Of a stretch of 64,000 nt of DNA, positions 52,425 to 61,376 are shown in pieces. A model generated the notes under the pieces. The model made no database searches. It was not told where the DNA came from and saw only the letters and a program-made list of their open reading frames with translations. The stretch is taken from positions 62,001 through 126,000 of the forward strand of contig JAVEYY010000007.1 in NCBI GenBank assembly GCA_034003245.1. Direction: 5' to 3'. Position 1 is the first letter of the stretch. The number at the start of each line of letters is the position of its first letter. This DNA is from Perlabentimonas sp034003245. GTDB taxonomy: Bacteria; Bacteroidota; Bacteroidia; Bacteroidales; Tenuifilaceae. A program made the translations under genes and the position numbers.

Positions 52425-54878
52425 TTGAAATACTACTTTTTCATATCAATCACCATATTGTTACTGTCCATAACTCACATGAGTTTTGGACAGCCTATTG
52501 GAACTGTTGAAGGTTTTATCCGTGATAAAGAAAATAACCCAATTCCATACGCAACGGTGATAGATGAGATTTCGGGAAAAGGAGTTGCCAGCACAAAAGA
52601 GGGATACTACAAGATATCGCTTCCCGAATCGGATTCTGCAAATCTGATATTTTCATCCATCGGATTTGTGCCTGAGAGAGTAATCCTTTCAGTTAAAAGT
52701 GGCACCTCAATTACACTTCATGTTAACCTACAAGATGCCACAAGCAATATTGACGAGGTTTCAATAACCATTTCGAACCGAAGATTTGGGAACATAGAAA
52801 GAATTAGTCATAAAGACATTGAATTTTTACCCAGCGCATCGGGTAGCTTTGAGGCAATTCTAAAATCACTACCAGGAGTGTCATCATCGCACGAAATGAG
52901 CTCTCAGTACTCGGTGCGGGGAGGAAACTTCGACGAGAACCTGGTGTATGTAAATGATATTGAGGTGTACAGGCCATTTCTTATCCGGTCGGGCCAACAG
53001 GAGGGGTTGAGTTTTATAAACTCCGATATGGTCGATGGTGTTGAATTCTCCGCGGGTGGTTTTAATGCTGAGTTTGGCGATAAGATGTCCTCGGTGCTAA
53101 ATATTAGGTATCGAAATCCAAATGAAAATTCGGCTAAAGCCGATTTTAGTTTACTTGGAGCAACTGGACTTATTGAGGGCACAAGCAAAAGTCAACGCTT
53201 TAGCCATTTATCGGGTGTTCGATATAAAACCTCGCAGTACTTTCTTAAAAGCCTCGATGAGGGTGGTGACTATAATCCTAATTACATTGATTTTCAAACA
53301 ATTCTTTCCTGGCGATTATCACCAAAATTTCGGATTAGCATTCTGGGGAATATTGCATCGAACCTATATCAATTCTCCCCCGACGTTCGTGAAACTCGTT
53401 TCGGTTCGTTTAACAATGCCCTGCAGTTACGAGTTTTTTACCAAGGGCAAGAACTCAATAAATTCGAAACTTTTCAGGGTGCTTTAACGGGCGAGTATCG
53501 CCCACAGGAAAATCTTCTACTGAAATTTATTGGTAGTGGATACATGGCAAACGAGTCGGAAACATTCGATTTAATCGGACAATATCTTCTTAACGAACTC
53601 GACAATACGCTTGGTTCAACAACCTATGGCGATAGCCTAATAAATGTTGGAATTGGGGGTTTTATTAATCATGCGCGCAACTTTCTCAATGCAAATATTT
53701 ATCGGGCTGAGCACTTGGGCGTTTTCACTACATCGAACAATACACTAAAATGGGGACTCAACTACCAGTACGAACGCATTATTGATAGAATTAACGAATG
53801 GAATTTAACCGACTCATCAGGTTTTGTGGTTCCAATTAACAGCGAAATACTTAAGCTTAAGAATCACCTTAAATCGTCCAATAACATTATTAATAGCAGG
53901 TTTGCAGGATATTTACAAAACAGCTATTTCTGCTCATTTAATCAGCTAGATTTAACCGCAACAGCTGGTGTTAGGTTTACTTATTGGAGTTTCAACAACG
54001 AGTTTAATGTTAGCCCTAGGGCAACAATTATGTTGAAACCACATTGGGAACGCGATATTTCTTTTCATCTTTCGGGAGGATATTACTACCAACCACCTCT
54101 TTATAAGGAGTATAGGTTAAGAAATGGGGAACTAAACAGGAATATCAGATCGCAAAAATCGATACACGCTGTTTTAGGAACAGAATATCTTTTTTCGGCA
54201 TGGAATAGACCATTTAGGCTACAACTGGAGTTGTATCATAAGGAATTAAGCAGCCTAATTCCTTATAAAATAGATAATGTTAGGATTCTCTACTCTGGCG
54301 AAAACTTAGCAAAAGGTTTTGCCCAGGGTATCGATCTAAAAATAAATGGCGAATTTGTAAAAGGTGCCGAATCGTGGGCAAGTTTCTCAGTAATGCGAAC
54401 CTACGAGGATATAACCAACGACTCATATGTTGATGGAAATGGCAGAACTGTTTACCCAGGTTACTATACCCGGCCAACCGATCAGCGGTTTAGCGTAGGA
54501 CTCTTTTTTCAGGACTATATCCCACGTAACCCTTCGTATAGGGTTCACCTCACTGGATTTTTCGGCACAGGTTACCCAGTAGGCATTCCCGATTCGCCCC
54601 GATGGGATCTCCTAACAAGAATGCCCTCGTACAAACGCATGGATATTGGCTTCACAAAATCGTTTAAGGGCCACAATGGCAATTCATTTGCTAACATTCA
54701 ATGGCTTAAGGAGTTCTGGGTTGGGGTTGAGGTTTTTAACCTGTTCGATTTTAAAAACACCATCTCATACCTTTGGGTACAAACTGTTTCGAACCAGAGC
54801 AACGAATCGGGACTATATGCTGTGCCCAACTACTTAACATCGCGCAGAATTAACGTAAAACTTGCCGCGCAGTTCTAA
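52425..54878 (+). CDS. TonB-dependent outer-membrane receptor with carboxypeptidase-regulatory-like domain
   Basis: The 817-residue protein has a signal peptide (about 1-22), a CarboxypepD_reg-like domain (GTVEGFIRDKENNPIPYATV, about 26-105), a plug domain (about 125-235, including SQYSVRGGNFDENLVYVNDI), and a 22-strand barrel ending in RINVKLAAQF with a terminal phenylalanine. The start is TTG 52425, since no ATG precedes the signal peptide and the lysine at position 2 fits. A TAGCTTTG -7 box lies at 52370-52377. No SusD partner or other uptake genes are adjacent, so the substrate is unknown. Confidence 0.93.
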   Translation: MKYYFFISITILLLSITHMSFGQPIGTVEGFIRDKENNPIPYATVIDEISGKGVASTKEGYYKISLPESDSANLIFSSIGFVPERVILSVKSGTSITLHVNLQDATSNIDEVSITISNRRFGNIERISHKDIEFLPSASGSFEAILKSLPGVSSSHEMSSQYSVRGGNFDENLVYVNDIEVYRPFLIRSGQQEGLSFINSDMVDGVEFSAGGFNAEFGDKMSSVLNIRYRNPNENSAKADFSLLGATGLIEGTSKSQRFSHLSGVRYKTSQYFLKSLDEGGDYNPNYIDFQTILSWRLSPKFRISILGNIASNLYQFSPDVRETRFGSFNNALQLRVFYQGQELNKFETFQGALTGEYRPQENLLLKFIGSGYMANESETFDLIGQYLLNELDNTLGSTTYGDSLINVGIGGFINHARNFLNANIYRAEHLGVFTTSNNTLKWGLNYQYERIIDRINEWNLTDSSGFVVPINSEILKLKNHLKSSNNIINSRFAGYLQNSYFCSFNQLDLTATAGVRFTYWSFNNEFNVSPRATIMLKPHWERDISFHLSGGYYYQPPLYKEYRLRNGELNRNIRSQKSIHAVLGTEYLFSAWNRPFRLQLELYHKELSSLIPYKIDNVRILYSGENLAKGFAQGIDLKINGEFVKGAESWASFSVMRTYEDITNDSYVDGNGRTVYPGYYTRPTDQRFSVGLFFQDYIPRNPSYRVHLTGFFGTGYPVGIPDSPRWDLLTRMPSYKRMDIGFTKSFKGHNGNSFANIQWLKEFWVGVEVFNLFDFKNTISYLWVQTVSNQSNESGLYAVPNYLTSRRINVKLAAQF

Positions 54879-54931
54879 TGCTCAATGGGCCAAGTGGCTC
54901 ACAGGTTTTAGCACAAATCGGGTAAGGTGAT

Positions 54932-54962
54932 ATTGATTAAAGGCTTAATTTGATTATTTTTG
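54932..54962 (+). promoter_or_regulatory. Promoter of thiS
   Basis: TTG at 54933-54935 and TATTTTTG at 54955-54962 have a 19-base spacer, the usual Bacteroidota arrangement, 26 bases before the ThiS start. Confidence 0.5.
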
Positions 54963-54987
54963 CCAACAGTAACCCGATGGAATTACA

Positions 54988-55197
54988 ATGGAAATTAAGC
55001 TCAATCATAAAATTGAAAAGATCGACACCCAAAAATCGAGTATAACAGTAGAAGAACTGCTGGCTATCAAAAATTTTACGTTCGAACTTATTATTGTTAG
55101 GATTAACGGTGCGCTTGTTAAGAAGGAGAATTACTCCAATCAGCTAATCGCGCCGGGAAATGAGGTTCAGGTTATTCATGTTTTTGGAGGTGGATAA
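54988..55197 (+). CDS. thiS: ThiS-like sulfur carrier protein
   Basis: The 69-residue beta-grasp protein contains TVEELLAIKNF and IVRINGALVKKENY, and ends in VIHVFGGG; the terminal di-glycine is where ThiF adenylates and sulfur is loaded for the thiazole of thiamine. The residues IAPGNEVQVIHVFGGG match the family end. No thiF, thiG, thiH or thiC is present in the window, so it is a stand-alone copy, and another sulfur-carrier role cannot be excluded. The family is small, so the symbol is tentative. Confidence 0.8.
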   Translation: MEIKLNHKIEKIDTQKSSITVEELLAIKNFTFELIIVRINGALVKKENYSNQLIAPGNEVQVIHVFGGG

Positions 55198-55251
55198 AAG
55201 TGACAGGTGACAGGTGACGATAATCAACAAAAAAAACACAAACCCTTGTAA

Positions 55252-55557
55252 ATGACGATAGCATCTTTTTGGAAAGCGGTATATCCCTGGTTACGTAATA
55301 AGTACATACTTACTATTGCCATTTTTTTGCTTTGGATGTTGCTTTTCGACAGCAGTAATTGGATAGATGTATACCGTGAATTCAAGAAAATTGAAAAGTT
55401 TGAGAAAGAAAAGGAGTACTACCTACAGAAAATAGAAAACGATCGAAAACGGCTCAACGAGCTAAGAACCAACAACGAAAATCTCGAAAAATTCGCTCGC
55501 GAACAGTACCTTATGAAGAAACCTGACGAGGAGATTTTCGTGATTATGCCCGACTAA
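55252..55557 (+). CDS. Septum formation initiator family protein (FtsB/DivIC-like)
   Basis: The 101-residue protein has a single N-terminal membrane helix (about 17-35, KYILTIAIFLLWMLLFD), followed by a coiled coil (about 42-80, EFKKIEKFEKEKEYYLQKI in part) and the conserved C-terminal REQYLMKKPDEEIFVI. It resembles FtsB/DivIC, the bitopic proteins of the divisome. The gene stands between thiS and the convergent rlmD. Confidence 0.9.
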   Translation: MTIASFWKAVYPWLRNKYILTIAIFLLWMLLFDSSNWIDVYREFKKIEKFEKEKEYYLQKIENDRKRLNELRTNNENLEKFAREQYLMKKPDEEIFVIMPD

Positions 55558-55588
55558 GCAAGATTCTCCTACTCCAGTCCAAATACAG

Positions 55589-56998
55589 CTAGTAATTACT
55601 CTCAAGCAACACAACATTCTCCACGTGATGCGTATGGGGAAACATGTCAACGGGCTGAACTCGGGTTACCCTAAAACCTTCACCCAATAGATTTATATCG
55701 CGCGCTTGAGTTGCTGGATTACACGATACATAAACAATACGCTTAGGCTTTACCATTCTAATACGCTCAATCACATCCTGATGCACACCTGCTCTGGGCG
55801 GATCGAGGATTACAACATCAGGAAAACCATGCTGTGCAAAAAACGATTCCACAAGTACATCCTTCATATCGCCAGCAACAAAATGGGTATTGGAAATTCC
55901 ATTTAGTTTCGAGTTTTCCTTTGCATCCTCAATAGCCTCAGGAACATACTCTATACCAATTACCGACTTACAGCTATTAGCAATAAAATTTGCTATTGTT
56001 CCTGTTCCTGTGTACAAATCGTAAACCAGCTCATTGCCCCCAAGTGCAGCAAACTCTCGCGTTACCTTGTATAACTCGTATGCCTGCAGGGAATTAGTTT
56101 GATAGAAACTCTTGGGACCTATCTTGAATCGTATTCCCTCCATCTCTTCCATAATGAACTCGTTACCCGTATGACATATTACCTCCAAATCGTTTATAGT
56201 ATCATTAACCTTTGGATTTATTACATAGAGTAACGAGGTAATTTCAGGAAAACTCTTTTTAAGAAAATCCAGTAACGATGTAATTTTTGGTCTATCATCC
56301 TCAAAGGCAGATAGAATAACCATCACATCGCCTGAAGAAGCAGTGCGGATAATTAGGTTTCGGAGCAACCCCTCTCCTGCCCTAATATTGTAAAACGAAT
56401 ACCCATTTTCCAATGCAAACTTGCCGGCAGCTAATCGAATTGCGTTCGAGGGCTCAGGTTGAAGAAAACATTCACGAACATCAAAAACCTTATCGAACTT
56501 ACCTGGAACGTGAAATCCCAGCACAGGATGCTGCTCCACATCAAAACCGCTACTTATCTCCTCGCGGGTTAACCATCGTGAATTGCTAAATGTAAACTCA
56601 AGCTTATTCCTATAGTATTGGGTATTTGCGGATGCTAAAATTGGACTTACCTTGGGCAAATCTATCTTTCCTATACGCGTTAGCTGATCTAGCACCTGTT
56701 TTTGCTTTTGTTCCAGCTGTTTCGGGTAGGGTAAGTTTTGCCATTTACACCCACCACATACACCAAAATGGCTACAAAAGGGTTCAACTCGTAGCGACGA
56801 AAACTCATGGTAAACTGTTACATATCCCTCCATATAGCTTTTCCTCTTGGTGGTAACCTGGATATCCACCAAATCGCCAGGAATAGCAAAGGGAACAAAT
56901 ACTACCTTGCCATCAACCCTTGCTAATGCTTTTCCTTCGGCTGCTAAATCGGTTATCCTAACATTCTCGAGGAGAGGATTTGGTCGTCGTTTTCTCAC
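55589..56998 (-). CDS. rlmD: 23S rRNA (uracil-5-)-methyltransferase RlmD
   Basis: RlmD makes m5U1939 in 23S rRNA. The 469-residue protein has a TRAM domain (about 8-65), four cysteines for a 4Fe-4S cluster including CSHFGVCGGCKWQNL, a SAM-dependent core with GPKSFYQTN, YDLYTGTGTIANFIA and LDPPRAGV, and the catalytic cysteine in VYVSCNPATQARD. The frame continues upstream to 57217, but the first 73 residues lack family resemblance and overlap the divergent gene. GTG 56998 (VRKRRPNPLLENVRITD) fits the usual N-terminus. Confidence 0.92.
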   Translation of the reverse strand: MRKRRPNPLLENVRITDLAAEGKALARVDGKVVFVPFAIPGDLVDIQVTTKRKSYMEGYVTVYHEFSSLRVEPFCSHFGVCGGCKWQNLPYPKQLEQKQKQVLDQLTRIGKIDLPKVSPILASANTQYYRNKLEFTFSNSRWLTREEISSGFDVEQHPVLGFHVPGKFDKVFDVRECFLQPEPSNAIRLAAGKFALENGYSFYNIRAGEGLLRNLIIRTASSGDVMVILSAFEDDRPKITSLLDFLKKSFPEITSLLYVINPKVNDTINDLEVICHTGNEFIMEEMEGIRFKIGPKSFYQTNSLQAYELYKVTREFAALGGNELVYDLYTGTGTIANFIANSCKSVIGIEYVPEAIEDAKENSKLNGISNTHFVAGDMKDVLVESFFAQHGFPDVVILDPPRAGVHQDVIERIRMVKPKRIVYVSCNPATQARDINLLGEGFRVTRVQPVDMFPHTHHVENVVLLESNY

Positions 56999-57086
56999 TT
57001 TTACTACTTTTGATGTTTGAACGAATACCCAATTGGGCTGTTTAACTATTTTGAAAATTTGGAGTGCAAAGTTAATAATAATTAGC

Positions 57087-58085
57087 ATGGATTCATTAAC
57101 CCATATCGTTCTTGGTGCGGCCACGGGACAAGTAGTATTAGGTAAGGAGGTTGGTAATAAGGCTCTTTTTTGGGGGGCAATTGCCGGCTCACTTCCCGAT
57201 TTCGATGCCATTTTCACACCCTTTATCGAACCTGTTTCCTCATTACTTTTTCACCGAGGACCAAGCCATTCGCTACTTTTTGCATTAATTATTGCTCCAA
57301 TTTTTGGGTATTTAGTACACCGTATTCACAAAGTTAGCAGCATTACTAAATGGACGGGGCTCTTTTTGCTTAGCATAGTTATGCATTCTACAATCGACAT
57401 TTTTAACACCTATGGAACTGCATTACTCTGGCCATTTAGTAATGTCCGACTGGCATTCGACTCATTGGGCATTATCGATTTATTCCTTATAATACCAATT
57501 CTTACCCTTGCTATATTGATGGTTTTTAAGCCCCAGCTATCGCTTGCAAGGCAAAAAATTGCATCTTCAATTCTGATTTTCACTCTTGCCTTTGTGCTGT
57601 TTAGCATAGGTAATAAGCAGTTGATTGAACATCGAGTTAAACAGCAACTCAAAAAAGCATCCCTCGATTATAATCACATTAAAACAGCTCCGCTCCCCCT
57701 AACTAATTTCCTATGGCTATTTCTAGTCGAGGATAGTAGTGGTTACAATTACGGGTATATAGGAAACTTCGACGAAAAAGATGTTCTTATCAGGTATATT
57801 CCCCGAAACCACGAATTACTAGGTAATTACGCCCAAAACGATGAAATACTTAAACTCATAAGATTTACTAAAGGATTCTATACCGTTAAGCAGTTTGAGG
57901 ATCCATCGCTCTGGCTCTACGACCTCCGATTTGGAAGCATGGCATTCGAAAGCGACGATTGGTACGTTTTCTCATTTAAGCTAGATGGAAATCCGAATTC
58001 ACCATCGGTTTCGAGAGCCCATCCCAATCGAAGCTTTGGGATAAAAACCATAAAAGATTACTGGCATAGGCTATTTAACAGCTAA
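57087..58085 (+). CDS. YdjM-type membrane-bound metal-dependent hydrolase
   Basis: The 332-residue protein begins MDSLTHIVLGAATGQVVLG and has GAIAGSLPDFDAIF and FHRGPSHSLLFAL, in which histidines and aspartates form the metal site of the YdjM/DUF457 family. About four to five membrane helices follow (about 65-185), then a soluble C-terminal domain of about 140 residues. The substrate is unknown. The frame extends back to 57033, but ATG 57087 fits the family. Its start shares the sequence CATG with an alternative minus-strand ATG of the rlmD frame. Confidence 0.85.
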   Translation: MDSLTHIVLGAATGQVVLGKEVGNKALFWGAIAGSLPDFDAIFTPFIEPVSSLLFHRGPSHSLLFALIIAPIFGYLVHRIHKVSSITKWTGLFLLSIVMHSTIDIFNTYGTALLWPFSNVRLAFDSLGIIDLFLIIPILTLAILMVFKPQLSLARQKIASSILIFTLAFVLFSIGNKQLIEHRVKQQLKKASLDYNHIKTAPLPLTNFLWLFLVEDSSGYNYGYIGNFDEKDVLIRYIPRNHELLGNYAQNDEILKLIRFTKGFYTVKQFEDPSLWLYDLRFGSMAFESDDWYVFSFKLDGNPNSPSVSRAHPNRSFGIKTIKDYWHRLFNS

Positions 58086-58188
58086 GCATAACTACTTACA
58101 ATTATCTCAGATTTTGTCGTTACTTGTTGGTAAAACACAATCAATTCATTAACTTTACCCGTAATTACTCCCAAACCCCATTGAACAT

Positions 58189-58560
58189 ATGAATAAATTA
58201 TTCATTAAGGGAACCAGCAAAACACCTGAGATCGATTTTGCAGCGGGGATAATCCAAATCTCGGGTCGTTCAATCCCCGAAGATGTTGTATCGTTCTACC
58301 AACCTGTTATCAAATGGATTGAGAATTACATCGAAAATCCAGAGAAATTCACCAAAGTATCTCTATCCATTGAATACATCAATAGCGGTTCAAACCGATT
58401 TATTTTCAATATTCTTAAATTACTTGAGGAGTGCTACCAAAAGGGGCATAACGTATCTATCTCTTGGTACTTCGAGGAGGATGACGACACAATAAAGAAC
58501 CTTGGGTTAGACTTTAAAGCACTTTTCTCTGTTCCATTCAACCTCATTATTATAACCTAG
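58189..58560 (+). CDS. Second SiaC family protein (DUF1987)
   Basis: The 123-residue protein is a clear paralogue of the DUF1987 protein at 45258: QISGRSIPEDVVSFYQPVIKWI, then IEYINSGSNRF and ISWYFEEDDDTIKNLGLDFKA. The position of Thr68 of that protein is a serine (Ser66 in INSGSN) here. No SiaB-like kinase is beside it. It is followed after 11 bases by a rubredoxin, an unusual neighbour. I infer that it could be a second phosphorylation target or a competing partner of the kinase at 44654. Confidence 0.88.
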   Translation: MNKLFIKGTSKTPEIDFAAGIIQISGRSIPEDVVSFYQPVIKWIENYIENPEKFTKVSLSIEYINSGSNRFIFNILKLLEECYQKGHNVSISWYFEEDDDTIKNLGLDFKALFSVPFNLIIIT

Positions 58561-58571
58561 ATTCAATTCAA

Positions 58572-58727
58572 ATGCATAAGTGTAAAGTTTGCGGTTACGT
58601 TTACGATCCCAATATTGGTGATCCTTCTCAAAATATTGAGCCTGGTACAGAGTTCGAAAATTTGCCCTCCGATTGGCGATGCCCTGTGTGCAGTGTCTCT
58701 AAAGACGATTTTGCTGAAATTGAGTAA
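58572..58727 (+). CDS. Rubredoxin
   Basis: This 51-residue protein was found by reading the sequence. It begins MHKCKVCGYVYDPNIGDP and has the second iron site CPVC in DWRCPVCSVSKDDF, giving the four cysteines of a one-iron rubredoxin, with the aromatic residues of the family. It acts as a small cytoplasmic electron carrier and could feed the flavodiiron protein at 15347 (inference). It lies 11 bases after the second siaC gene and may be cotranscribed with it. Confidence 0.95.
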   Translation: MHKCKVCGYVYDPNIGDPSQNIEPGTEFENLPSDWRCPVCSVSKDDFAEIE

Positions 58728-58820
58728 AGCTTCTAGAAACTTACTTTTTTTAAACCTTATTAATACATTTACGTTATATATGTAAATATATTAATAATTA
58801 TCTTATAGATTAAAGACTAT

Positions 58821-59216
58821 ATGGAACTCCAGATTTCATTTTCAGGCAACAAGCAGGTAATTGCTCATGTGGGCGAGCACAATATTTTGACCGATCAGCC
58901 AGTTATGGCGGGCGGTAACAATGAGGGGCCAGCCCCATTCTCCCTTTTTTTGGCCTCAATTGGAACCTGCGCTGGTATTTACGTAAAGTCGTTCTGCGAC
59001 CAACGGGGTATTCCTACCGAGGGTATCACCCTAACCCAAAAGCATAGCTTTAACCCAGCAACACACATGATTGAGGGGATTGAACTAAAAATTAATGTAC
59101 CTGCAAGTTTTCCCGAAAAGTACTACGACGCTTTGGTGAAGGTGGCAGACCAATGTGCTGTAAAAAAACACCTGCAAACTCCACCTGATATTAAGGTTTA
59201 TACCAATGTATACTAA
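58821..59216 (+). CDS. OsmC family protein
   Basis: The 131-residue protein has the OsmC/YhfA pattern: GGNNEGPAPFSLFLASIGTCAGIYVKSFC in its middle (first conserved cysteine in IGTC) and a second conserved cysteine in VADQCAVKKHL near residue 115. These cysteines reduce organic hydroperoxides in OsmC/Ohr, though YhfA-type members have an uncertain role. The single-gene unit ends in a bidirectional terminator. Confidence 0.9.
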   Translation: MELQISFSGNKQVIAHVGEHNILTDQPVMAGGNNEGPAPFSLFLASIGTCAGIYVKSFCDQRGIPTEGITLTQKHSFNPATHMIEGIELKINVPASFPEKYYDALVKVADQCAVKKHLQTPPDIKVYTNVY

Positions 59217-59245
59217 AAAAGGGGTGATTAAATCACCCCTTTTTG
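59215..59245. terminator. Bidirectional terminator between osmC-like and DHS-like genes
   Basis: AAAAAAGGGGTGATT and AATCACCCCTTTTT form a stem at 59215-59244 with A/T runs on both sides, so it works in both directions. Confidence 0.85.
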
Positions 59246-59261
59246 GTATAAAATAGATTGA

Positions 59262-60284
59262 TTACTTCTTATCAAAAAGTTTAGACCACTCGTATTTCTT
59301 GCGGTTTTTCCAAGTTCCACGATGATAAATATAGCTAAGCATTATGGGCACCACGCTGGTAGCCTCGGCATAAACCATCTGCTCGTAGGTTGTATCAACC
59401 TTACCCCATGACGAGGCCTCCTTTAGGGTTGAACTGGAGCAAGCGCCATCTCGAGGATCGGCAACCGTAATCTGTACGGCGTACTTATGCATGGGCACAT
59501 CGTGACCAAGAATTTCGGCACAAACTACTGTATCCTGAGCAAAGTTTTTAGGTGCACCACCACCTATCATAAACAGGCCTGTGGTTTTTCCGGCAATTTT
59601 AATATTGGTAAGCTCGCGAAAATCCTTTACAGAATCTATAGATACGTGTGCATCGGGGTTTTCAACCTGATTTTTCACTAGACCAAAACCAGCGCTACAA
59701 TCGCTGAAAGCAGGAACAAAAATGGGTACATTGTTCTCGTAGCAAGCCTGTACCAAACTATCCTTCTTAACTGAATGCTGAACAAGGTATTTACCCATTT
59801 CCTTAATAAACTCTCGTGAACTGTATACGCCAGGCTTCATGCCATCGGCAATTTTCTTAATGGTAGCGTCGCACTCCTGAAGCTCCTCCTCATCGATAAA
59901 AGTATCATAAATCCTATCGATGTAGTTATTACGTAAATGGTTGTCGTCGATAAAAGGAGTTCCTTTGTAGTGTTTAAAGCCAAGTGCCTCAAAGAAATCC
60001 ATATCCACAATCGATGCGCCGGTGGCCACAATTACGTCAACCATATTGTTCTTCACCATATCAACGTATACCTGCATACATCCACCAGCGCTGGTGCTGC
60101 CTGCCAGGATAAGCCAGTTACTGCACTCCTTATCGGCAATCATCATCTCGAGAATATCGGTGGCAACAGAGGTATCGCGTGAGGTGAAAGACATATCACG
60201 CATTGAGTTGATAATTGGGGTTGAATCGAACGATTTGATGTCGATGTGCTTTACCACATCCTTAAGCAGGTCTTTTTTCTCCAT
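59262..60284 (-). CDS. Deoxyhypusine synthase-like protein (polyamine aminobutyl transferase family)
   Basis: The 340-residue protein belongs to the deoxyhypusine synthase family: LILAGSTSAGGCMQVYVDMV, VIVATGASIVDMDF, PIFVPAFSDCSAGFG, GLFMIGGGAPKNFAQDTV and TLKEASSWGKVD. The lysine of SSWGKV (Lys295) aligns with the catalytic lysine that carries the aminobutyl group. Bacteria lack eIF5A, so the real acceptor is probably a small polyamine such as putrescine (homospermidine) rather than a protein. It lies 38 bases after agmatinase, which produces putrescine, supporting a polyamine role (inference). Confidence 0.88.
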   Translation of the reverse strand: MEKKDLLKDVVKHIDIKSFDSTPIINSMRDMSFTSRDTSVATDILEMMIADKECSNWLILAGSTSAGGCMQVYVDMVKNNMVDVIVATGASIVDMDFFEALGFKHYKGTPFIDDNHLRNNYIDRIYDTFIDEEELQECDATIKKIADGMKPGVYSSREFIKEMGKYLVQHSVKKDSLVQACYENNVPIFVPAFSDCSAGFGLVKNQVENPDAHVSIDSVKDFRELTNIKIAGKTTGLFMIGGGAPKNFAQDTVVCAEILGHDVPMHKYAVQITVADPRDGACSSSTLKEASSWGKVDTTYEQMVYAEATSVVPIMLSYIYHRGTWKNRKKYEWSKLFDKK

Positions 60285-60322
60285 TTCAGCAATTCTTATT
60301 AAGATGATAGATTGATAAATAA

Positions 60323-61168
60323 TTATTGTGCAAATTTATACGAAAGTATCTTGTAAAGCAACTTGGTGGCCAAAAAGTCCGAGGATTTCTCCTCGGGGTT
60401 TGGACATAGCTCCACGATATCGAAGCCTACAAGGTTTTTTCGTTCGATAAGCTTCTTTATGAACCTGAGTGTAGGGTACCACTGCATTCCACCAGGTTCA
60501 GGCGTTCCGGTGGATGGGAGTATCGAGGGATCGAACCCATCCAAATCGATAGTAAGGTAAACATCGTCGGTTAATAAATCGATGGCCTGATCCATCCACT
60601 CCTCGCTCTGGGTAACCGTATGTCCCCAAAAAACGCGGTTGGGATTTAAACGATTCTTCTCGCCCACATCCATACTCCGAATGCCCACCTGAACTATTGG
60701 GCAAAGATCCTGTGCCCTTGCCATAACGCAGGCGTGGTTATTCTTGGATCCCTCGTAGCTATCACGTAAGTCGGTGTGTGCGTCTATCTGAATAACGCTC
60801 AAATTCTTAAACCGTTTAGCGTATGCTTGAATAGGGCCTATCGAAACCGAATGCTCTCCTCCAATGGTTACTACAAACTTTCCCGCATCAAGAAACCTTA
60901 AAGTTTCCTTCTCAGCAACTTCGACCATAGCTTCGGGACTTGAATCCTCTGTGATCGCAGGTGCGGTGTAAATACCCTTAAGGTAAACTTCAGTATCGGT
61001 TTCAATATCATAAAGTTCCATGTTTGCCGAAGCCTCAAGCAGCGCCTCAGGCCCCTTATCGGCCCCCTTTACCCAAGTACTTGTACCATCGTAGGGAATG
61101 GGGAGAACCACTATTTGCGAGTTATTCTGATCACAATACTCGCTGGGGATATCACCAAAATGTATCAT
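60323..61168 (-). CDS. speB: Agmatinase (arginase/agmatinase/formiminoglutamase family)
   Basis: The enzyme hydrolyses agmatine to putrescine and urea. The 281-residue ureohydrolase has the manganese motifs TIGGEHSVSIG, QIDAHTDLRDSYEG followed by HACVMAR, and TIDLDGFDPSILPSTGTPEPGG. Length and N-terminal segment (VVLPIPYDGTSTWVKGADKGP) match bacterial agmatinases more than arginases. It heads a two-gene unit with the deoxyhypusine synthase-like gene and diverges from a TetR regulator. The minus-strand -7 box TACCTTTG lies at 61255-61248. Confidence 0.9.
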   Translation of the reverse strand: MIHFGDIPSEYCDQNNSQIVVLPIPYDGTSTWVKGADKGPEALLEASANMELYDIETDTEVYLKGIYTAPAITEDSSPEAMVEVAEKETLRFLDAGKFVVTIGGEHSVSIGPIQAYAKRFKNLSVIQIDAHTDLRDSYEGSKNNHACVMARAQDLCPIVQVGIRSMDVGEKNRLNPNRVFWGHTVTQSEEWMDQAIDLLTDDVYLTIDLDGFDPSILPSTGTPEPGGMQWYPTLRFIKKLIERKNLVGFDIVELCPNPEEKSSDFLATKLLYKILSYKFAQ

Positions 61169-61247
61169 AATTATTGATTTGATTTTTTTTCAAAATACTC
61201 ATTTTCAGCCTAAGAAACAAGAAAAAAATTTCCTTTGTTTTGGGTGG

Positions 61248-61358
61248 CAAAGGTATTTATTTTTTTCACAACAATGATCCTCAAAGAATCACTCCATACC
61301 TATTTAAAACAATTGTTTCGGAATTTGTTGTTATTTCACGAACGTTTAAGTATGTTTG
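61248..61358. promoter_or_regulatory. Divergent promoter region of speB and tetR with palindrome
   Basis: The speB -7 box is at 61248-61255 (minus). For tetR, TTTG/TTG at 61324-61330 and TATGTTTG at 61351-61358 are 20 bases apart. AAACAATTGTTT (61307-61318) is a perfect 12-bp palindrome just upstream of the tetR -33 element and between the two promoters, a likely operator for the TetR protein (inference). Confidence 0.5.
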
Positions 61359-61376
61359 TTGCAAAATGAATGCATT

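Noticed and set aside
55200..55219. GTGACAG direct repeats
   Set aside because: Fewer than three copies of a 7-base word between two genes; likely chance or a minor slippage product.
57000..57217. N-terminal extension of RlmD to 57217
   Set aside because: It overlaps the start of the divergent YdjM-like gene and has no family resemblance. GTG 56998 is preferred.
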